Shown here in pieces: positions 1 to 8,535 of a DNA stretch of 64,000 nucleotides. The DNA lies in the NCBI RefSeq assembly GCF_014851765.1, contig NZ_JACVAI010000002.1, positions 186,001-250,000 of the forward strand, given 5' to 3'. This DNA is from Pseudomonas sp. PDM04. Lineage in GTDB: Bacteria > Pseudomonadota > Gammaproteobacteria > Pseudomonadales > Pseudomonadaceae. The first letter of the stretch is position 1. Each line of letters begins with the position of its first letter. The position numbers and the translations under genes are program-made. A model generated the notes under the pieces. It saw nothing but the letters and a program-made list of their open reading frames with translations, had not been told where the DNA came from and searched no databases.

Positions 1-655
1 CGCCATCGTACTGGTACTGGCCCGACATGCGGAAACCGCGCGAGTAGAAATACTTGCCGCCCATGGTCGAGTCATAGACGGTGATGCCCGGGGTCTTTTC
101 CATCACCTGATCGATGGTGTTGAGGTTCTGGTCATCGAGCATCTTGCGGGTCATGACCGTGATCGATTGCGGCGTCTCCCGGAGCGAATGCTCGCCCTTG
201 CCGATGGTCACCGCCCCCGTGGTGTACGACCCGCTGTTCTCGGTGGTCGCACCCAGCAATTGCCCGTTGATATTGGTCGCGCCCAGTTCGAGTGCCGAGC
301 CCGCCGCCGGTGCCGCACGCAGCACATAGGTGCCGTTGGCCTGGGGTTCGGCTTGCAAGCCGCTGCCACCGAGAATCCGTGCGAACCCTTCGCCGACGCC
401 AAAGGCACCTTGCAGACCGGCAGATTTCAACCCTTCGGTTTGCCGTGCATCAAAGGAAATGGCAACGCCCGCCGCGCTGGCAAAGTGGCTGAGCACCTCT
501 GTCAGGCTACCGCCGGCAATGTTGAACGTCTGCATCTGATTCTGCTGCACCGGTGCCGCCACCGCGGCCACCGGCCAGGCGCCCATGGACGTTGCCGCGA
601 GCAACCCGACCTTCACTGCAATCGCCAGACGACCTGGCTTGTACACCCGAGACAT
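1..655 (-). CDS. TonB-dependent siderophore receptor, FecA type (N-terminal part, cut by window edge)
   Basis: Outer-membrane ferric-siderophore receptor; only about the first 218 residues are in the window. A signal peptide at residues 1-32 is followed by a secretin/TonB N-terminal (STN) signalling domain at about 40-105, containing LTEVLSHFASAAGVAISFD. A TonB-box/plug region then begins with SLRETPQSITVMT and the plug strand VYDSTMGGKYFYSRGF. The STN domain marks receptors that signal through FecR to an ECF sigma factor, and those two genes lie directly upstream in the same orientation. The ATG is chosen because the signal peptide starts there and GGGGAGGGG lies just upstream. The siderophore cannot be deduced. 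Confidence 0.93.
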   Translation of the reverse strand, partial: MSRVYKPGRLAIAVKVGLLAATSMGAWPVAAVAAPVQQNQMQTFNIAGGSLTEVLSHFASAAGVAISFDARQTEGLKSAGLQGAFGVGEGFARILGGSGLQAEPQANGTYVLRAAPAAGSALELGATNINGQLLGATTENSGSYTTGAVTIGKGEHSLRETPQSITVMTRKMLDDQNLNTIDQVMEKTPGITVYDSTMGGKYFYSRGFRMSGQYQYDG

Positions 656-788
656 GCTTACCCCTCCCCCAAAAACCATCGGTATGAAACTCACTGAGGG
701 ATGAGCCGAACGGTGTGAATGAAAAGTGCAAACCTCTGAAAAATATTTGCTGGTGGCGCCAGACTGCTGGCTGTGCGAGTCGGCGGGG

Positions 789-1733
789 TCAGCCGGAAAC
801 CGTGACCCAATAGCGACTCAATCGACTGATCTTCAATGAAAAACCACTCTCCAGCGCAGCCAGCGCCAGGTCGGTGTTGTCGACGGGAAAAGCCCCGGAT
901 ACCTTCAGCTGGGCAATCCGCGAATCGCAGCGCAAAACGCCGGGGCGATAACGCGACAGGTCGGCCAGCAATTCGGTCAAGGGACGATCGATGGCGATGA
1001 TGCTTCCTCGTTGCCAGGCGCCCGTCGATGCGTCGTTGCGCCGAACCGGTCCCAACGACAAGGCGTTGAATGCCATGGACTGTCCCGCCTCGAGACGCAC
1101 GCTCGGTCCGCCGCCCGCTGCCGTCACCTCCACTGCATGCTCGAGCACCGCCACCTCGCCCCCCTGATCAAGGGAGCGGACGATAAACCGCGTGCCCAGG
1201 GCCAACACCTCACCCTGGCGCGTCATCACCTTGAACGGCCGCTGCGCGGCATCAACGGCAGTGGTGACGAGCATTTCGCCCCACAGCAGTTGCAGACTGC
1301 GTTGGCGTCCGTCGAAACGCAGATTGACCGACGTGTCGGTGTTAAGCAGCAACGAACTGCCATCCGCCAACCGGAACTCGCGACGCTCGCCCACTGCCGT
1401 GCGGAAATCGGCCAACAGGTTCTGCGAGGTCTCACTGCGCCAACCCAGCCAGCCGAGGGAGCCGGCCGAGGCCATCACCACGAGGCTACGCAACACCTGG
1501 CGACGGGATCGGTCAGCACTGCGCAAGGTCGGTGAAGCCAGGGCGCCGGGCACGCTGTTCATCTGCTCGCCGACACTGGCCATGCGTTGCCAGGCTTGAT
1601 GGTTCAGCGGGTCAGCCAGCAGCCAGGCGTTCCACGCGGCACGATCCGAGTCGGTCGCGACACCTGATCGCAAGCGGGCATACCACCGGGCGGCGGCAGC
1701 GATGGCTTTCAACTCGCCCGCGGACAGGCTCAT
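789..1733 (-). CDS. FecR-family anti-sigma / sigma-factor regulator
   Basis: Inner-membrane regulator that passes the signal from the siderophore-loaded receptor to its ECF sigma factor. The N-terminus has the DUF4880 cytoplasmic domain (ARWYARLRSG, AWNAWLLADPLNHQAW), a single membrane segment follows at about residues 76-93, and the periplasmic FecR domain contains VGERREFRLADGSSLLLNT. About 314 residues, normal for the family. I place the start at the ATG overlapping the sigma-factor stop in an ATGA tetranucleotide, which indicates translational coupling. An in-frame ATG 33 bases upstream is possible but would lie inside the sigma-factor gene. Confidence 0.93.
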   Translation of the reverse strand: MSLSAGELKAIAAAARWYARLRSGVATDSDRAAWNAWLLADPLNHQAWQRMASVGEQMNSVPGALASPTLRSADRSRRQVLRSLVVMASAGSLGWLGWRSETSQNLLADFRTAVGERREFRLADGSSLLLNTDTSVNLRFDGRQRSLQLLWGEMLVTTAVDAAQRPFKVMTRQGEVLALGTRFIVRSLDQGGEVAVLEHAVEVTAAGGGPSVRLEAGQSMAFNALSLGPVRRNDASTGAWQRGSIIAIDRPLTELLADLSRYRPGVLRCDSRIAQLKVSGAFPVDNTDLALAALESGFSLKISRLSRYWVTVSG

Positions 1734-2251
1734 GCCAGTTGCAACTGGATTTGCATCAGACAGCAATGCTCCATGGCCTTGGCCATGTAATTGTTGACCG
1801 AGCGCACGCTGACGTTCAGGCGTTCGGCAATCTGCGGGTACGTCAGGCCGTCGAACTGGGACAGGATGAACGCCTGCTTCACCTTCGGCCCCAACCCCTG
1901 CAGCAGACGGTCGATTTCCATCAAGGCCTGCAACAGGATCGCCTGCTCCTCCAGAGAGGGTTGCTCTCCTTCCGGCAGGGTGGCCAAGGCTTCGAGCCAG
2001 GACTGTTCCAGGGAACGGCGACGGAACAGATCGATCAACAACCCCTTGGCGATCATCGACAGATACGGACGCGGTTCGCGAATCTCCAGTGCGGTCCGCG
2101 CCTTGATGACACGCACGAAGGTGTCCTGCGCCAGGTCAGCGGCATCGAACGCATTGCCCAGACGCTTGCGCAGCCAGCCGTTTAGCCAACCGTGGTGGTC
2201 GCAATACAGATCATTGACGGCGCGGTTCAGGGACAAATCGTTGGCGGACAT
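1730..2251 (-). CDS. ECF RNA polymerase sigma factor, FecI family
   Basis: Extracytoplasmic-function sigma factor of 173 residues that should drive the neighbouring TonB-receptor gene. Region 2 is visible as DAADLAQDTFVRVIKAR and region 4 as LTYPQIAERLNVSVRSVNNY, with the usual short linker. It is the first gene of a sigma factor - FecR - receptor unit on the minus strand and overlaps the FecR start by four bases. A Fur-box-like palindrome sits just upstream, so iron repression of the sigma factor is the likely first level of control, followed by activation by the cognate ferric siderophore. Confidence 0.94.
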   Translation of the reverse strand: MSANDLSLNRAVNDLYCDHHGWLNGWLRKRLGNAFDAADLAQDTFVRVIKARTALEIREPRPYLSMIAKGLLIDLFRRRSLEQSWLEALATLPEGEQPSLEEQAILLQALMEIDRLLQGLGPKVKQAFILSQFDGLTYPQIAERLNVSVRSVNNYMAKAMEHCCLMQIQLQLA

Positions 2252-2273
2252 GAGGATGGAATAATTCGCGACT

Positions 2274-2292
2274 GATAATGACTCGCATTGTC
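2274..2292 (-). promoter_or_regulatory. Fur box upstream of the ECF sigma-factor gene
   Basis: The 19 bases GATAATGACTCGCATTGTC match 14 of 19 positions of the Fur consensus GATAATGATAATCATTATC and start 23 bases before the sigma-factor ATG. Iron-loaded Fur is expected to repress the cassette here; binding is inferred. Confidence 0.75.
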
Positions 2293-2379
2293 ATGTCTGC
2301 GGGCCGTCATTGGCAATAGCCTCATTGACCTTGACCACGCTTGCATCAGTCGGTGTAGCGGATGGCCGACCGGCAGCAG

Positions 2380-2748
2380 TCACTCGACATCCTTGAGGAT
2401 TTCGAATGTCACCTGGTCGGGATAGAACGCAACGTAATTCTTGATCTGCTCGACCGAGATCTTCGGCGATTCATAGCTCCACACCGCATTCGCGCCCTCA
2501 TGCCCCGGAATCTGCAGGCTGAAGTAGCTCGCGTCGCCCTTGTACGGGCAATAGCTGGTGTGGTCGGTGCGGGCGAAATATTGCTCGTCGATGTCCTCAC
2601 GCGGCACGTAGTACACCGGCGGATAATTGGCCTCCAGCAGCACCAGCGCGCGCGTGGACGCGGCCACCTGAATACCGTGGAACTTTACCAGCAGGCAGCC
2701 GGGCTGCTCGGCGATAGTAATGACAGGGCTGGGACCGGAGCTCTTCAT
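2380..2748 (-). CDS. DUF427 domain protein
   Basis: Small protein of 122 residues made almost entirely of a DUF427 domain, a compact beta fold of unknown biochemical role. Family hallmarks are PPVYYVPREDI, the conserved TSYCPYKGDASYFSL segment (common HTxCPYKGxAxY pattern) and WSYESPK. No signal peptide, so probably cytosolic. I chose the inner ATG because GAGGA lies nine bases upstream of it, whereas the ATG three codons earlier has that same GAGGA immediately adjacent. Monocistronic and divergent from topB. Confidence 0.88.
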   Translation of the reverse strand: MKSSGPSPVITIAEQPGCLLVKFHGIQVAASTRALVLLEANYPPVYYVPREDIDEQYFARTDHTSYCPYKGDASYFSLQIPGHEGANAVWSYESPKISVEQIKNYVAFYPDQVTFEILKDVE

Positions 2749-3018
2749 GTAATGCATTCCTCGGCAGGATGATGGACCGGTGGGAGCGTGCCTGGTCTTA
2801 TCGTCGCACCGCTGCGATGGGTCAGGCCGCCGCCCCGAAACTTGAGACGGCACCTGTCAGGTATAACCCAATTTTCGCCATCGCGACGGACGCACAGCCG
2901 AACGGGACGGCAATGATCGGAAATACGGAAGCTGTACATCCATACAGATAAAGATTGCTCCTTCGCCCATCACACGCCATCCTGTGCACCTCCCCGCAGT
3001 TGATGAACGATGGTGGTT

Positions 3019-4968
3019 ATGCGGCTGTTTCTCTGTGAAAAACCTTCCCAGGCCAAAGACATCGCGGCCGTACTCGGCGCACGCCGACGCGGTGAAGGAT
3101 GCTGGCTGGGTACGGACGTCACGGTGACCTGGTGCATCGGCCATCTGCTGGAGACTGCCGCGCCGGATGCCTACGACGCGCGTTACAAGCGCTGGGTGCT
3201 TGCCGACCTGCCGATCATTCCCGGCACATGGAAAATGACCGTCAAACCGCGCACGGCCAGCCAGTACAAGGCGGTCAAACGCCTGCTCGGCGAAGCCGAT
3301 GAACTGGTGATCGCCACCGACGCCGACCGCGAGGGAGAGATGATCGCCCGGGAGCTGGTGGATCACTGCCGTTATCGCGGGCCGATCCAGCGCTTGTGGC
3401 TGTCAGCCCTGGACGATGCCTCGATCCGCAAGGCACTGGCGGCATTGAAGCCCGGGTCCGAGACCTTCAGCCTCTACCATTCCGCGCTGGGCCGCTCGCG
3501 GGCCGACTGGCTGATCGGCATGAACATGAGTCGGTTGTTCACCCTGCTCGGGCGCCAGTCGGGCTATCAAGGGGTATTGCCGGTGGGCCGGGTGCAGACA
3601 CCGACGTTGCGACTGGTGGTGGATCGCGATCGCAGCATCGCTGACTTCGTCCCCGTCGCCTACTGGGCCATCGACGTGCAATTGCTCCACCAGGGCACCG
3701 CGTTCACCGCACAGTGGCGCGCGCCCTCCGAGGCGTGTGACGACCAGGAACGCTGCCTCAACCAGGCCCTGGCCCAACACGCCGCCACGGCACTGGCCGG
3801 CGCGGCGAGTGCCCAGGTAATCAAGCTGCGCACCGAGCGCCTGCGCGAAGTGGCGCCGCTGCCGTTCGATCTCGGCACGTTGCAGGAGATCTGTTCGAAG
3901 AAGCTCGGCCTCGGTGCCCAGGAAACCCTCGACATCGCCCAGGCGCTGTATGAAACCCACAAGCTCATCACCTACCCGCGCAGCGATTGCGGCTACCTGC
4001 CGGTCAGCCAGCACAGTGAAGCGCCGGCGATCCTGGCGGCGTTGAGGCAGGCGGATCCGACGCTCGACGCCTTGCGCGACCACCTGCTCCCCCAGCGCCG
4101 CTCCCGGGCGTGGAACGACGCAAAAGTCAGCGCTCACCATGGCATCATCCCCACCGCTGCGGCACAGAACCTCGGGCGGCTCGCGGGCAAGCAGCGCGCG
4201 GTCTACACCCTGATCCGTGCACGCTACCTGGCGCAATTTCTGCCCGATCATGAATACGACCGGACCCAGGCCGACTTCGACTGCGCCGACCAAGCCCTAC
4301 GCGCGGTCGGCAAGCAGATCGTCGAGCCAGGCTGGAAACGCGCCCTGCCCGAGGCCCTCGCACCGGCCAGGGGACGCGAAGCGCCGGCGCCACAGACCCT
4401 GCCGAGACTCAGCGAAGGCGCTGAATGTGCGGTGGCCGACGTGAAGCTCAAGGACCTCTGGACCCAACCACCCAAGCCGTTTACCGAAGGCGACCTGATC
4501 AAGGCGATGAAGAACGTCGCCAAACTGGTGCAGGACCCGGTGCTCAAGCAGAAACTCAAGGACACCACCGGAATCGGCACCGAAGCGACCCGCGCCTCGA
4601 TCATCCAGGGCCTGCTCGACCGTGGCTACCTGGTCAAGCACGGCAAGGCGCTGTCCGCAACTCCGGCCGCTTTCAGCCTGATCGATGCGGTGCCACGGGC
4701 GATTGCCGACCCTGGCACCACGGCGATCTGGGAACAGGCGCTGGACATGGTGCAAAGCGGTGAAATGAGCCTGGAAGAATTCGTCACCAAGCAAGCCGCG
4801 TGGATGAGCAAGCAGGTCGCCCGCTGCGCTGGCCTGAACCTGACCATCAGCGGCCCGGCAAGCCCCGCCGGGCGCGGCGCCACGCCGTGGAAAAACAAGC
4901 GCAAGACGGCCAAGCGCAAGCCTGCCAACGGCAACAAACGCGCGGGCAAACCGGCGGGCAAGGCGTGA
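3019..4968 (+). CDS. topB: DNA topoisomerase III
   Basis: Type IA topoisomerase of about 649 residues that passes single DNA strands and resolves late replication and recombination intermediates. It opens with the Toprim fold (LFLCEKPSQAKDIAAVLG) and the acidic metal-binding motif ATDADREGEMI. The catalytic tyrosine lies in LITYPRSDCGYLP, and the conserved TGIGTEATRASII motif appears near residue 520. The tail is rich in lysine and arginine (WKNKRKTAKRKPANGNKRAG), a likely DNA-binding extension. The ATG directly before RLFLCEKP is preferred over one three codons upstream because family members begin there. Confidence 0.96.
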   Translation: MRLFLCEKPSQAKDIAAVLGARRRGEGCWLGTDVTVTWCIGHLLETAAPDAYDARYKRWVLADLPIIPGTWKMTVKPRTASQYKAVKRLLGEADELVIATDADREGEMIARELVDHCRYRGPIQRLWLSALDDASIRKALAALKPGSETFSLYHSALGRSRADWLIGMNMSRLFTLLGRQSGYQGVLPVGRVQTPTLRLVVDRDRSIADFVPVAYWAIDVQLLHQGTAFTAQWRAPSEACDDQERCLNQALAQHAATALAGAASAQVIKLRTERLREVAPLPFDLGTLQEICSKKLGLGAQETLDIAQALYETHKLITYPRSDCGYLPVSQHSEAPAILAALRQADPTLDALRDHLLPQRRSRAWNDAKVSAHHGIIPTAAAQNLGRLAGKQRAVYTLIRARYLAQFLPDHEYDRTQADFDCADQALRAVGKQIVEPGWKRALPEALAPARGREAPAPQTLPRLSEGAECAVADVKLKDLWTQPPKPFTEGDLIKAMKNVAKLVQDPVLKQKLKDTTGIGTEATRASIIQGLLDRGYLVKHGKALSATPAAFSLIDAVPRAIADPGTTAIWEQALDMVQSGEMSLEEFVTKQAAWMSKQVARCAGLNLTISGPASPAGRGATPWKNKRKTAKRKPANGNKRAGKPAGKA

Positions 4969-5502
4969 TGCGCTGCCCCGCGCCGGAGCTGCACTGAGTT
5001 CCCCTGCTCATTCCAAACAGCTTTGTCGGACAATATGTAGTGACCGAAAATAATCACTACAAAACCGTTGACGCCTTCGATTTGCCCTTGCATGATGCAG
5101 CCATCTCCCCGATCGGGAGTAAGGCAACACGTTTGAGCAAGCTCGTCTGACCGCCGAGCTGTTTTTCCCGGATACACGCTGCCCACAAGGCAGATTGAAG
5201 AAGCTGACCTGGCCTGAACGTCCAGTACAAGGACGAGAAGCGCTGGCGATCAATCCTCATGAAGCTTGTGGCCGACCTTGAAACGTCGGTAGTGGCCTGA
5301 AGGTTATCGCTGCTTCTCTTCGTTGTGACGCAATTGCGTAGCAGTTATTCAACACGACTACATGCAACAGACGCGGGACCCCGCCCTTTCTGGTGGAGGA
5401 ACGCTGACGTCCTGGTTTCGGTGCCAGGGATCAACTAACCGATGGGCTACCTGTATTAGCGAATCAACTTTGAAAGATTACCAAATGGTCAAGGGGGCTT
5501 TA
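4969..5502. other. 534-base intergenic region after topB, no gene recognised
   Basis: I find no convincing coding sequence on either strand. A near-perfect inverted repeat, ATGTAGTGA with TCACTACA, spans 5035-5061 shortly after topB; its arms also occur in the dmlA-LysR intergenic region. It could be a weak topB terminator or a binding site. A short open stretch around 5130-5290 (ARLTAELFFPDTRCPQGRL...) resembles no family I know and may be a decayed gene. The promoter of the next gene must lie in the last 100 bases. Confidence 0.5.
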
Positions 5503-5835
5503 ATGATGAACCTGAACAATCAACCAACCATCGACGAATTGGCTCGTATGTTCGCTGCGCAAAAAGACAGCCATGACAGCCATATCCTGTGGGTCAGCAA
5601 GTCGGGCCAGGTTCAGATCGACTGCCTGGCGCCGCATGCCCACGAAGCCGAGTTCGACCAGAACCATCAGAACCTGGCGGCCCGCCTGAAGATGTACCGT
5701 CGCGGCCAGGGTTATGTCGGCAAGAAAGCCGCAGCCGACAAGGACTACATCGGCAGCGTCCTGCAGACACTGAAACAGGCCTGGGAATCGATGCAGAACA
5801 AGAACGAAGTTCAGGTGATTGACCGGTTCTATTGA
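5503..5835 (+). CDS. Conserved Pseudomonas protein of unknown function (110 aa)
   Basis: Soluble protein with no signal peptide and no domain that I can name. It begins MMNLNNQPTIDELARMFAAQ, has a central charged section (HAHEAEFDQNHQNLAARLKMYRRGQGYVG) and ends with a predicted helix and NEVQVIDRFY. Two adjacent ATGs are possible starts, with AAGGGGG five and eight bases upstream. Base composition and codon use match the neighbours, and a strong terminator follows, so it is a real single-gene unit. Function not assigned. Confidence 0.8.
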   Translation: MMNLNNQPTIDELARMFAAQKDSHDSHILWVSKSGQVQIDCLAPHAHEAEFDQNHQNLAARLKMYRRGQGYVGKKAAADKDYIGSVLQTLKQAWESMQNKNEVQVIDRFY

Positions 5836-5851
5836 TTAATCGCCACAGACA

Positions 5852-5886
5852 AGGCCCCGCTCGACTGTTCGAGCGGGGCCTTTTTG
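5852..5886 (+). terminator. Rho-independent terminator
   Basis: A 13-bp perfect stem (AGGCCCCGCTCGA / TCGAGCGGGGCCT) with a 4-base loop is followed by a T-run. It ends the preceding 110-residue gene. Confidence 0.93.
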
Positions 5887-5953
5887 TTTGCCGCCTGTTT
5901 GCCAAACAACGCTATCGTTAAGCACACGCGATGTTGTTCATTGGAGACGTGCA

Positions 5954-6253
5954 ATGAGAAGTAAGCTGATCGTTCCGATGTTGCTGCTGTTGGCAAGTAG
6001 CGCCCAGGCAAACAGCGTTCAAGGCATCCCGTCATTCGCCGTGGAGTGCCCCGGCAAGTTCCTCGTCCAGGCGGATCAGGACGGGCCGGTGCTGATCAAC
6101 AGCAAGGAAGCCGACACCAAGGCCATCACCGACCGCCGCTTCGAGGCCAAGGGCTCCGGTATCACGCTGTCAATCGTACTCGCCGATGACGACTCGGTGG
6201 AGGTGTCCTCGACCGGCAAGGCCAATGGAATGTGCCAGTCAGTCGACGATTGA
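5954..6253 (+). CDS. Small exported protein of unknown function
   Basis: 99 residues. A classical signal peptide (KLIVPMLLLLASSAQA, cleavage near ANS) leaves a mature periplasmic protein of about 80 residues. It has two cysteines, one in FAVECPGKF and one in GMCQSVDD, that could form a disulphide. GGAGA lies 8 bases before the ATG. No domain recognised; the beta-rich pattern (KGSGITLSIVLADDDSVEVSS) suggests a small beta fold. Confidence 0.78.
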   Translation: MRSKLIVPMLLLLASSAQANSVQGIPSFAVECPGKFLVQADQDGPVLINSKEADTKAITDRRFEAKGSGITLSIVLADDDSVEVSSTGKANGMCQSVDD

Positions 6254-6396
6254 CGACTCGTCGGACGGCTCACGCCCAGGGTCGGTTGGGACACGGGAGC
6301 GCCTCGGCGACCTGGGCGAATCCGCCGTGATCGGCGACCGCCAGCAGATAGCGAAAATGTCGCAGCTGCATGAGGCGATCGCCCATACGCCGAGCT

Positions 6397-7899
6397 TTAG
6401 CGTTTGACCGACAGATCGGACTGGGTCATTCGACTGCGCACGGTAAAGACGCCGTCACCGGAGAGAATCGCACTGCGGGCGAACAGGCGGCCGCTTTCCC
6501 AGTTCGAAAGACCCAACTCCGGCTTGTTCAGCGCGTACTGCCCGTCGACCCAGCGAGTGATGCCGTTACCCACAAACGGTGCGTTGACCGCATTGTAGAA
6601 ACGCTCATGCGCTTCGGGCGCCTCACTGATCAGCGACACAGTGAATTGCGGGCTGTAACGATTGAACAAGGCGATGGCACTGTCCAGGTCGTCGACGATC
6701 TTCAGGCTGACTTCCGGGGTTTCTTCCCATTCCCACTCGCGGCCCAGTTGGTCCTCCGGCAGCGGCTCGGCCATGGCCTCAGTCTGATAGCCTTCGGCGC
6801 GGCAGACGTCGACGGTCGCGTGCCGCCAATCGTAGGGCAGGCAGGACTCGCTGCCCTCGACGATGTGCAACTTGCAGCCCTCGTCCCGCGCGGCGCCCGC
6901 CTCTTTCAGTGCGTGCAGGAACAGCGGCACCAGTTCTGCGGCGCGGTCGCGGTGAATCAGGCAGACGTTCAGGGTGTTGCAGACCTTGCGATCCAGGGAG
7001 TTGCGCACCACAGCGGCAAAACGTGTGGCATCGGCGTCCTCGTCGGCGATCAGCCAGGCGCCACCGGTGCCGTGCAGGCTCACGGCGGTGCCGGCCTGTT
7101 GCGCAATACTGCCCAGTTGGCTGACGGCACGTCCCGACCCTCGGGCCACCGCCAGTGACAGGCGGCGGTCGGCGAACATCGCCCAACCGGCAGCGTGGTT
7201 GACGCTTTCCACCAGAGACACCGCGCCAACGGGCAGGCCAGCCGCCTCCAACGCCGGATTCAGCGCATGGGTAACGATGGCCTGGGCCGTGCCCAGGGCA
7301 TCGCTGCCAATGCGCAGTACGGCGGTGTTGCCGGTGCGCAATACGCCTGCGGCGTCGGCGAAGACATTTGGCCGGCCCTCGAAGACAAAAGCGACGATGC
7401 CCAGGGGAGAAACCACCTGCTCCACCTTCCAGCCTTCATGTTCGACGCAACTGATGACTTTGCCGCGGGTGGCCGGAGCATCGCGCCAGGCCCGGAGGCC
7501 GGCGATCATGTCGCGACGCATGCGCTCATCGGCCAACAGGCGCGTGGTCGAACGCCCCCGTGTCTTGGCCCACTCGATGTCGGCCAGGTTGGCGGCCTCG
7601 ATCAGGTCCCAACAGTCCTGATCCTCAAGGCGCTGGGCGAACAGGTCGAAAAACTCGCTGATCGCCTGGTCCGAAACGGCCGACAACGCGGTAAAGGCCG
7701 CCTCTGCCCGTTCGATCGCCAACGCCGCCGCTTTCTGGTCAGCCACGGGAATCAGCAGCAATTCGCCGCTGACCTGCTCGACCAGCAGATGGTCCCCGGG
7801 CTGGAAGCGCAAGGCCAGTTCGGGGCTGACCACGGTGACGCGGTTGCCGGCGAATGGGATTGGCGTACCAGCGATTAGACGTTCGAGCGCAAGAGACAT
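6397..7899 (-). CDS. Aldehyde dehydrogenase family protein, glutamate-5-semialdehyde dehydrogenase (ProA)-like
   Basis: 500-residue NAD(P)-dependent aldehyde dehydrogenase superfamily member, closest by motif to gamma-glutamyl phosphate reductase. The nucleotide-binding segment shows PLGIVAFVFEGRPNVFADAAG and the catalytic cysteine lies in LDRKVCNTLNVCL, the ProA-type signature. It is about 80 residues longer than canonical ProA. No proB or other proline gene is adjacent, so it is more likely a divergent paralogue acting on another acyl-phosphate or semialdehyde than the housekeeping ProA; substrate unknown. The ATG start gives the N-terminus MSLALERLIAGTPIPF. Confidence 0.85.
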   Translation of the reverse strand: MSLALERLIAGTPIPFAGNRVTVVSPELALRFQPGDHLLVEQVSGELLLIPVADQKAAALAIERAEAAFTALSAVSDQAISEFFDLFAQRLEDQDCWDLIEAANLADIEWAKTRGRSTTRLLADERMRRDMIAGLRAWRDAPATRGKVISCVEHEGWKVEQVVSPLGIVAFVFEGRPNVFADAAGVLRTGNTAVLRIGSDALGTAQAIVTHALNPALEAAGLPVGAVSLVESVNHAAGWAMFADRRLSLAVARGSGRAVSQLGSIAQQAGTAVSLHGTGGAWLIADEDADATRFAAVVRNSLDRKVCNTLNVCLIHRDRAAELVPLFLHALKEAGAARDEGCKLHIVEGSESCLPYDWRHATVDVCRAEGYQTEAMAEPLPEDQLGREWEWEETPEVSLKIVDDLDSAIALFNRYSPQFTVSLISEAPEAHERFYNAVNAPFVGNGITRWVDGQYALNKPELGLSNWESGRLFARSAILSGDGVFTVRSRMTQSDLSVKR

Positions 7900-8005
7900 G
7901 AAACGGTTTCACCATGCAGGGAGCGGTTGGGAAAGGTATAGCAAAATCCCGCCGGGGTAAAAGCGACAATTGGGTCTCGTTTGCAGGCTCGCTCTGAATC
8001 TTGAA

Positions 8006-8098
8006 TGTGGGAGCGAGCCTGCTCGCGATGATGATGATGTATCTGACACGCTGAATGTGATGCTGCCGATGTCATCGCGAGCAGGCTCGCTCCCACAG
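8006..8098. repeat. REP element pair (inverted)
   Basis: Two REP sequences face each other: TGTGGGAGCGAGCCTGCTCG near the left end and its reverse complement at the right, about 45 bases apart. They fill much of the 378-base gap between the ProA-like gene and the EGKCG peptide gene. The family recurs elsewhere in the window. Confidence 0.93.
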
Positions 8099-8277
8099 GG
8101 GGACGTGTGATCGCCCGAGTTCTGTATCGCACTGTGTACACGCCCGTCCCCGACACACCGCGCCGACAAAAACCCGCACCGAAGACACATCGCGGATACA
8201 CCCGATTGATGAAATGTGCCTGTCGGTCGGCTCAGCCGGTCACTGCACTCAACTCACTCAATGCACGGGGTATCACC

Positions 8278-8481
8278 ATGTTCAAACTCTCGACGTCCTC
8301 CCTGACACTCGGCCTGATCGTTGCTGGCGGCCTGGCCCTGGCCAACGTCGCATCCGCCTCCGAATCCGAAGCGTTCAGCATGAAACAACTGGCCCACGGC
8401 TACAGCCAGGCCCAGGCCGACAGCGCCGAGAAACCGGCTGAAGGCAAATGCGGCGAAGGCAAGTGCGGCGCCGGCGAGTAA
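8278..8481 (+). CDS. HvfA-like EGKCG-motif peptide precursor (putative copper-binding RiPP precursor)
   Basis: 67 residues: an N-terminal signal-like segment (LTLGLIVAGGLALANVASA), a spacer, and a cysteine-containing tail with EGKCG twice in tandem (AEGKCGEGKCGAGE). The EGKCG repeat with a leader is the hallmark of HvfA-type precursors, whose cysteines are converted to oxazolone/thioamide copper ligands by a DUF692 (MNIO) enzyme with a DUF2063 partner. Here only the DoxX-family gene follows, and no DUF692 or DUF2063 gene is in the window, so modification is uncertain. H. influenzae HvfA has more motifs. GGGG lies about 8 bases before the ATG. Confidence 0.75.
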   Translation: MFKLSTSSLTLGLIVAGGLALANVASASESEAFSMKQLAHGYSQAQADSAEKPAEGKCGEGKCGAGE

Positions 8482-8488
8482 CCCCTGC

Positions 8489-8508
8489 GCGGGGCTGCCC
8501 GGCCCCGC
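8489..8508 (+). other. GC hairpin between the EGKCG gene and doxX
   Basis: GCGGGGC and GCCCCGC form a 7-bp stem with a 6-base loop and no T-run. It may protect the upstream mRNA end or dampen read-through, so that the peptide precursor is made in excess of the membrane protein; this is inference. Confidence 0.5.
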
Positions 8509-8535
8509 ATCCCTGACTGAATGGAGACCCAGTCC

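Noticed and set aside
5100..5300. Possible transposase remnant after topB
   Set aside because: The short open stretch matches no transposase motif I know and no terminal inverted repeats are seen.
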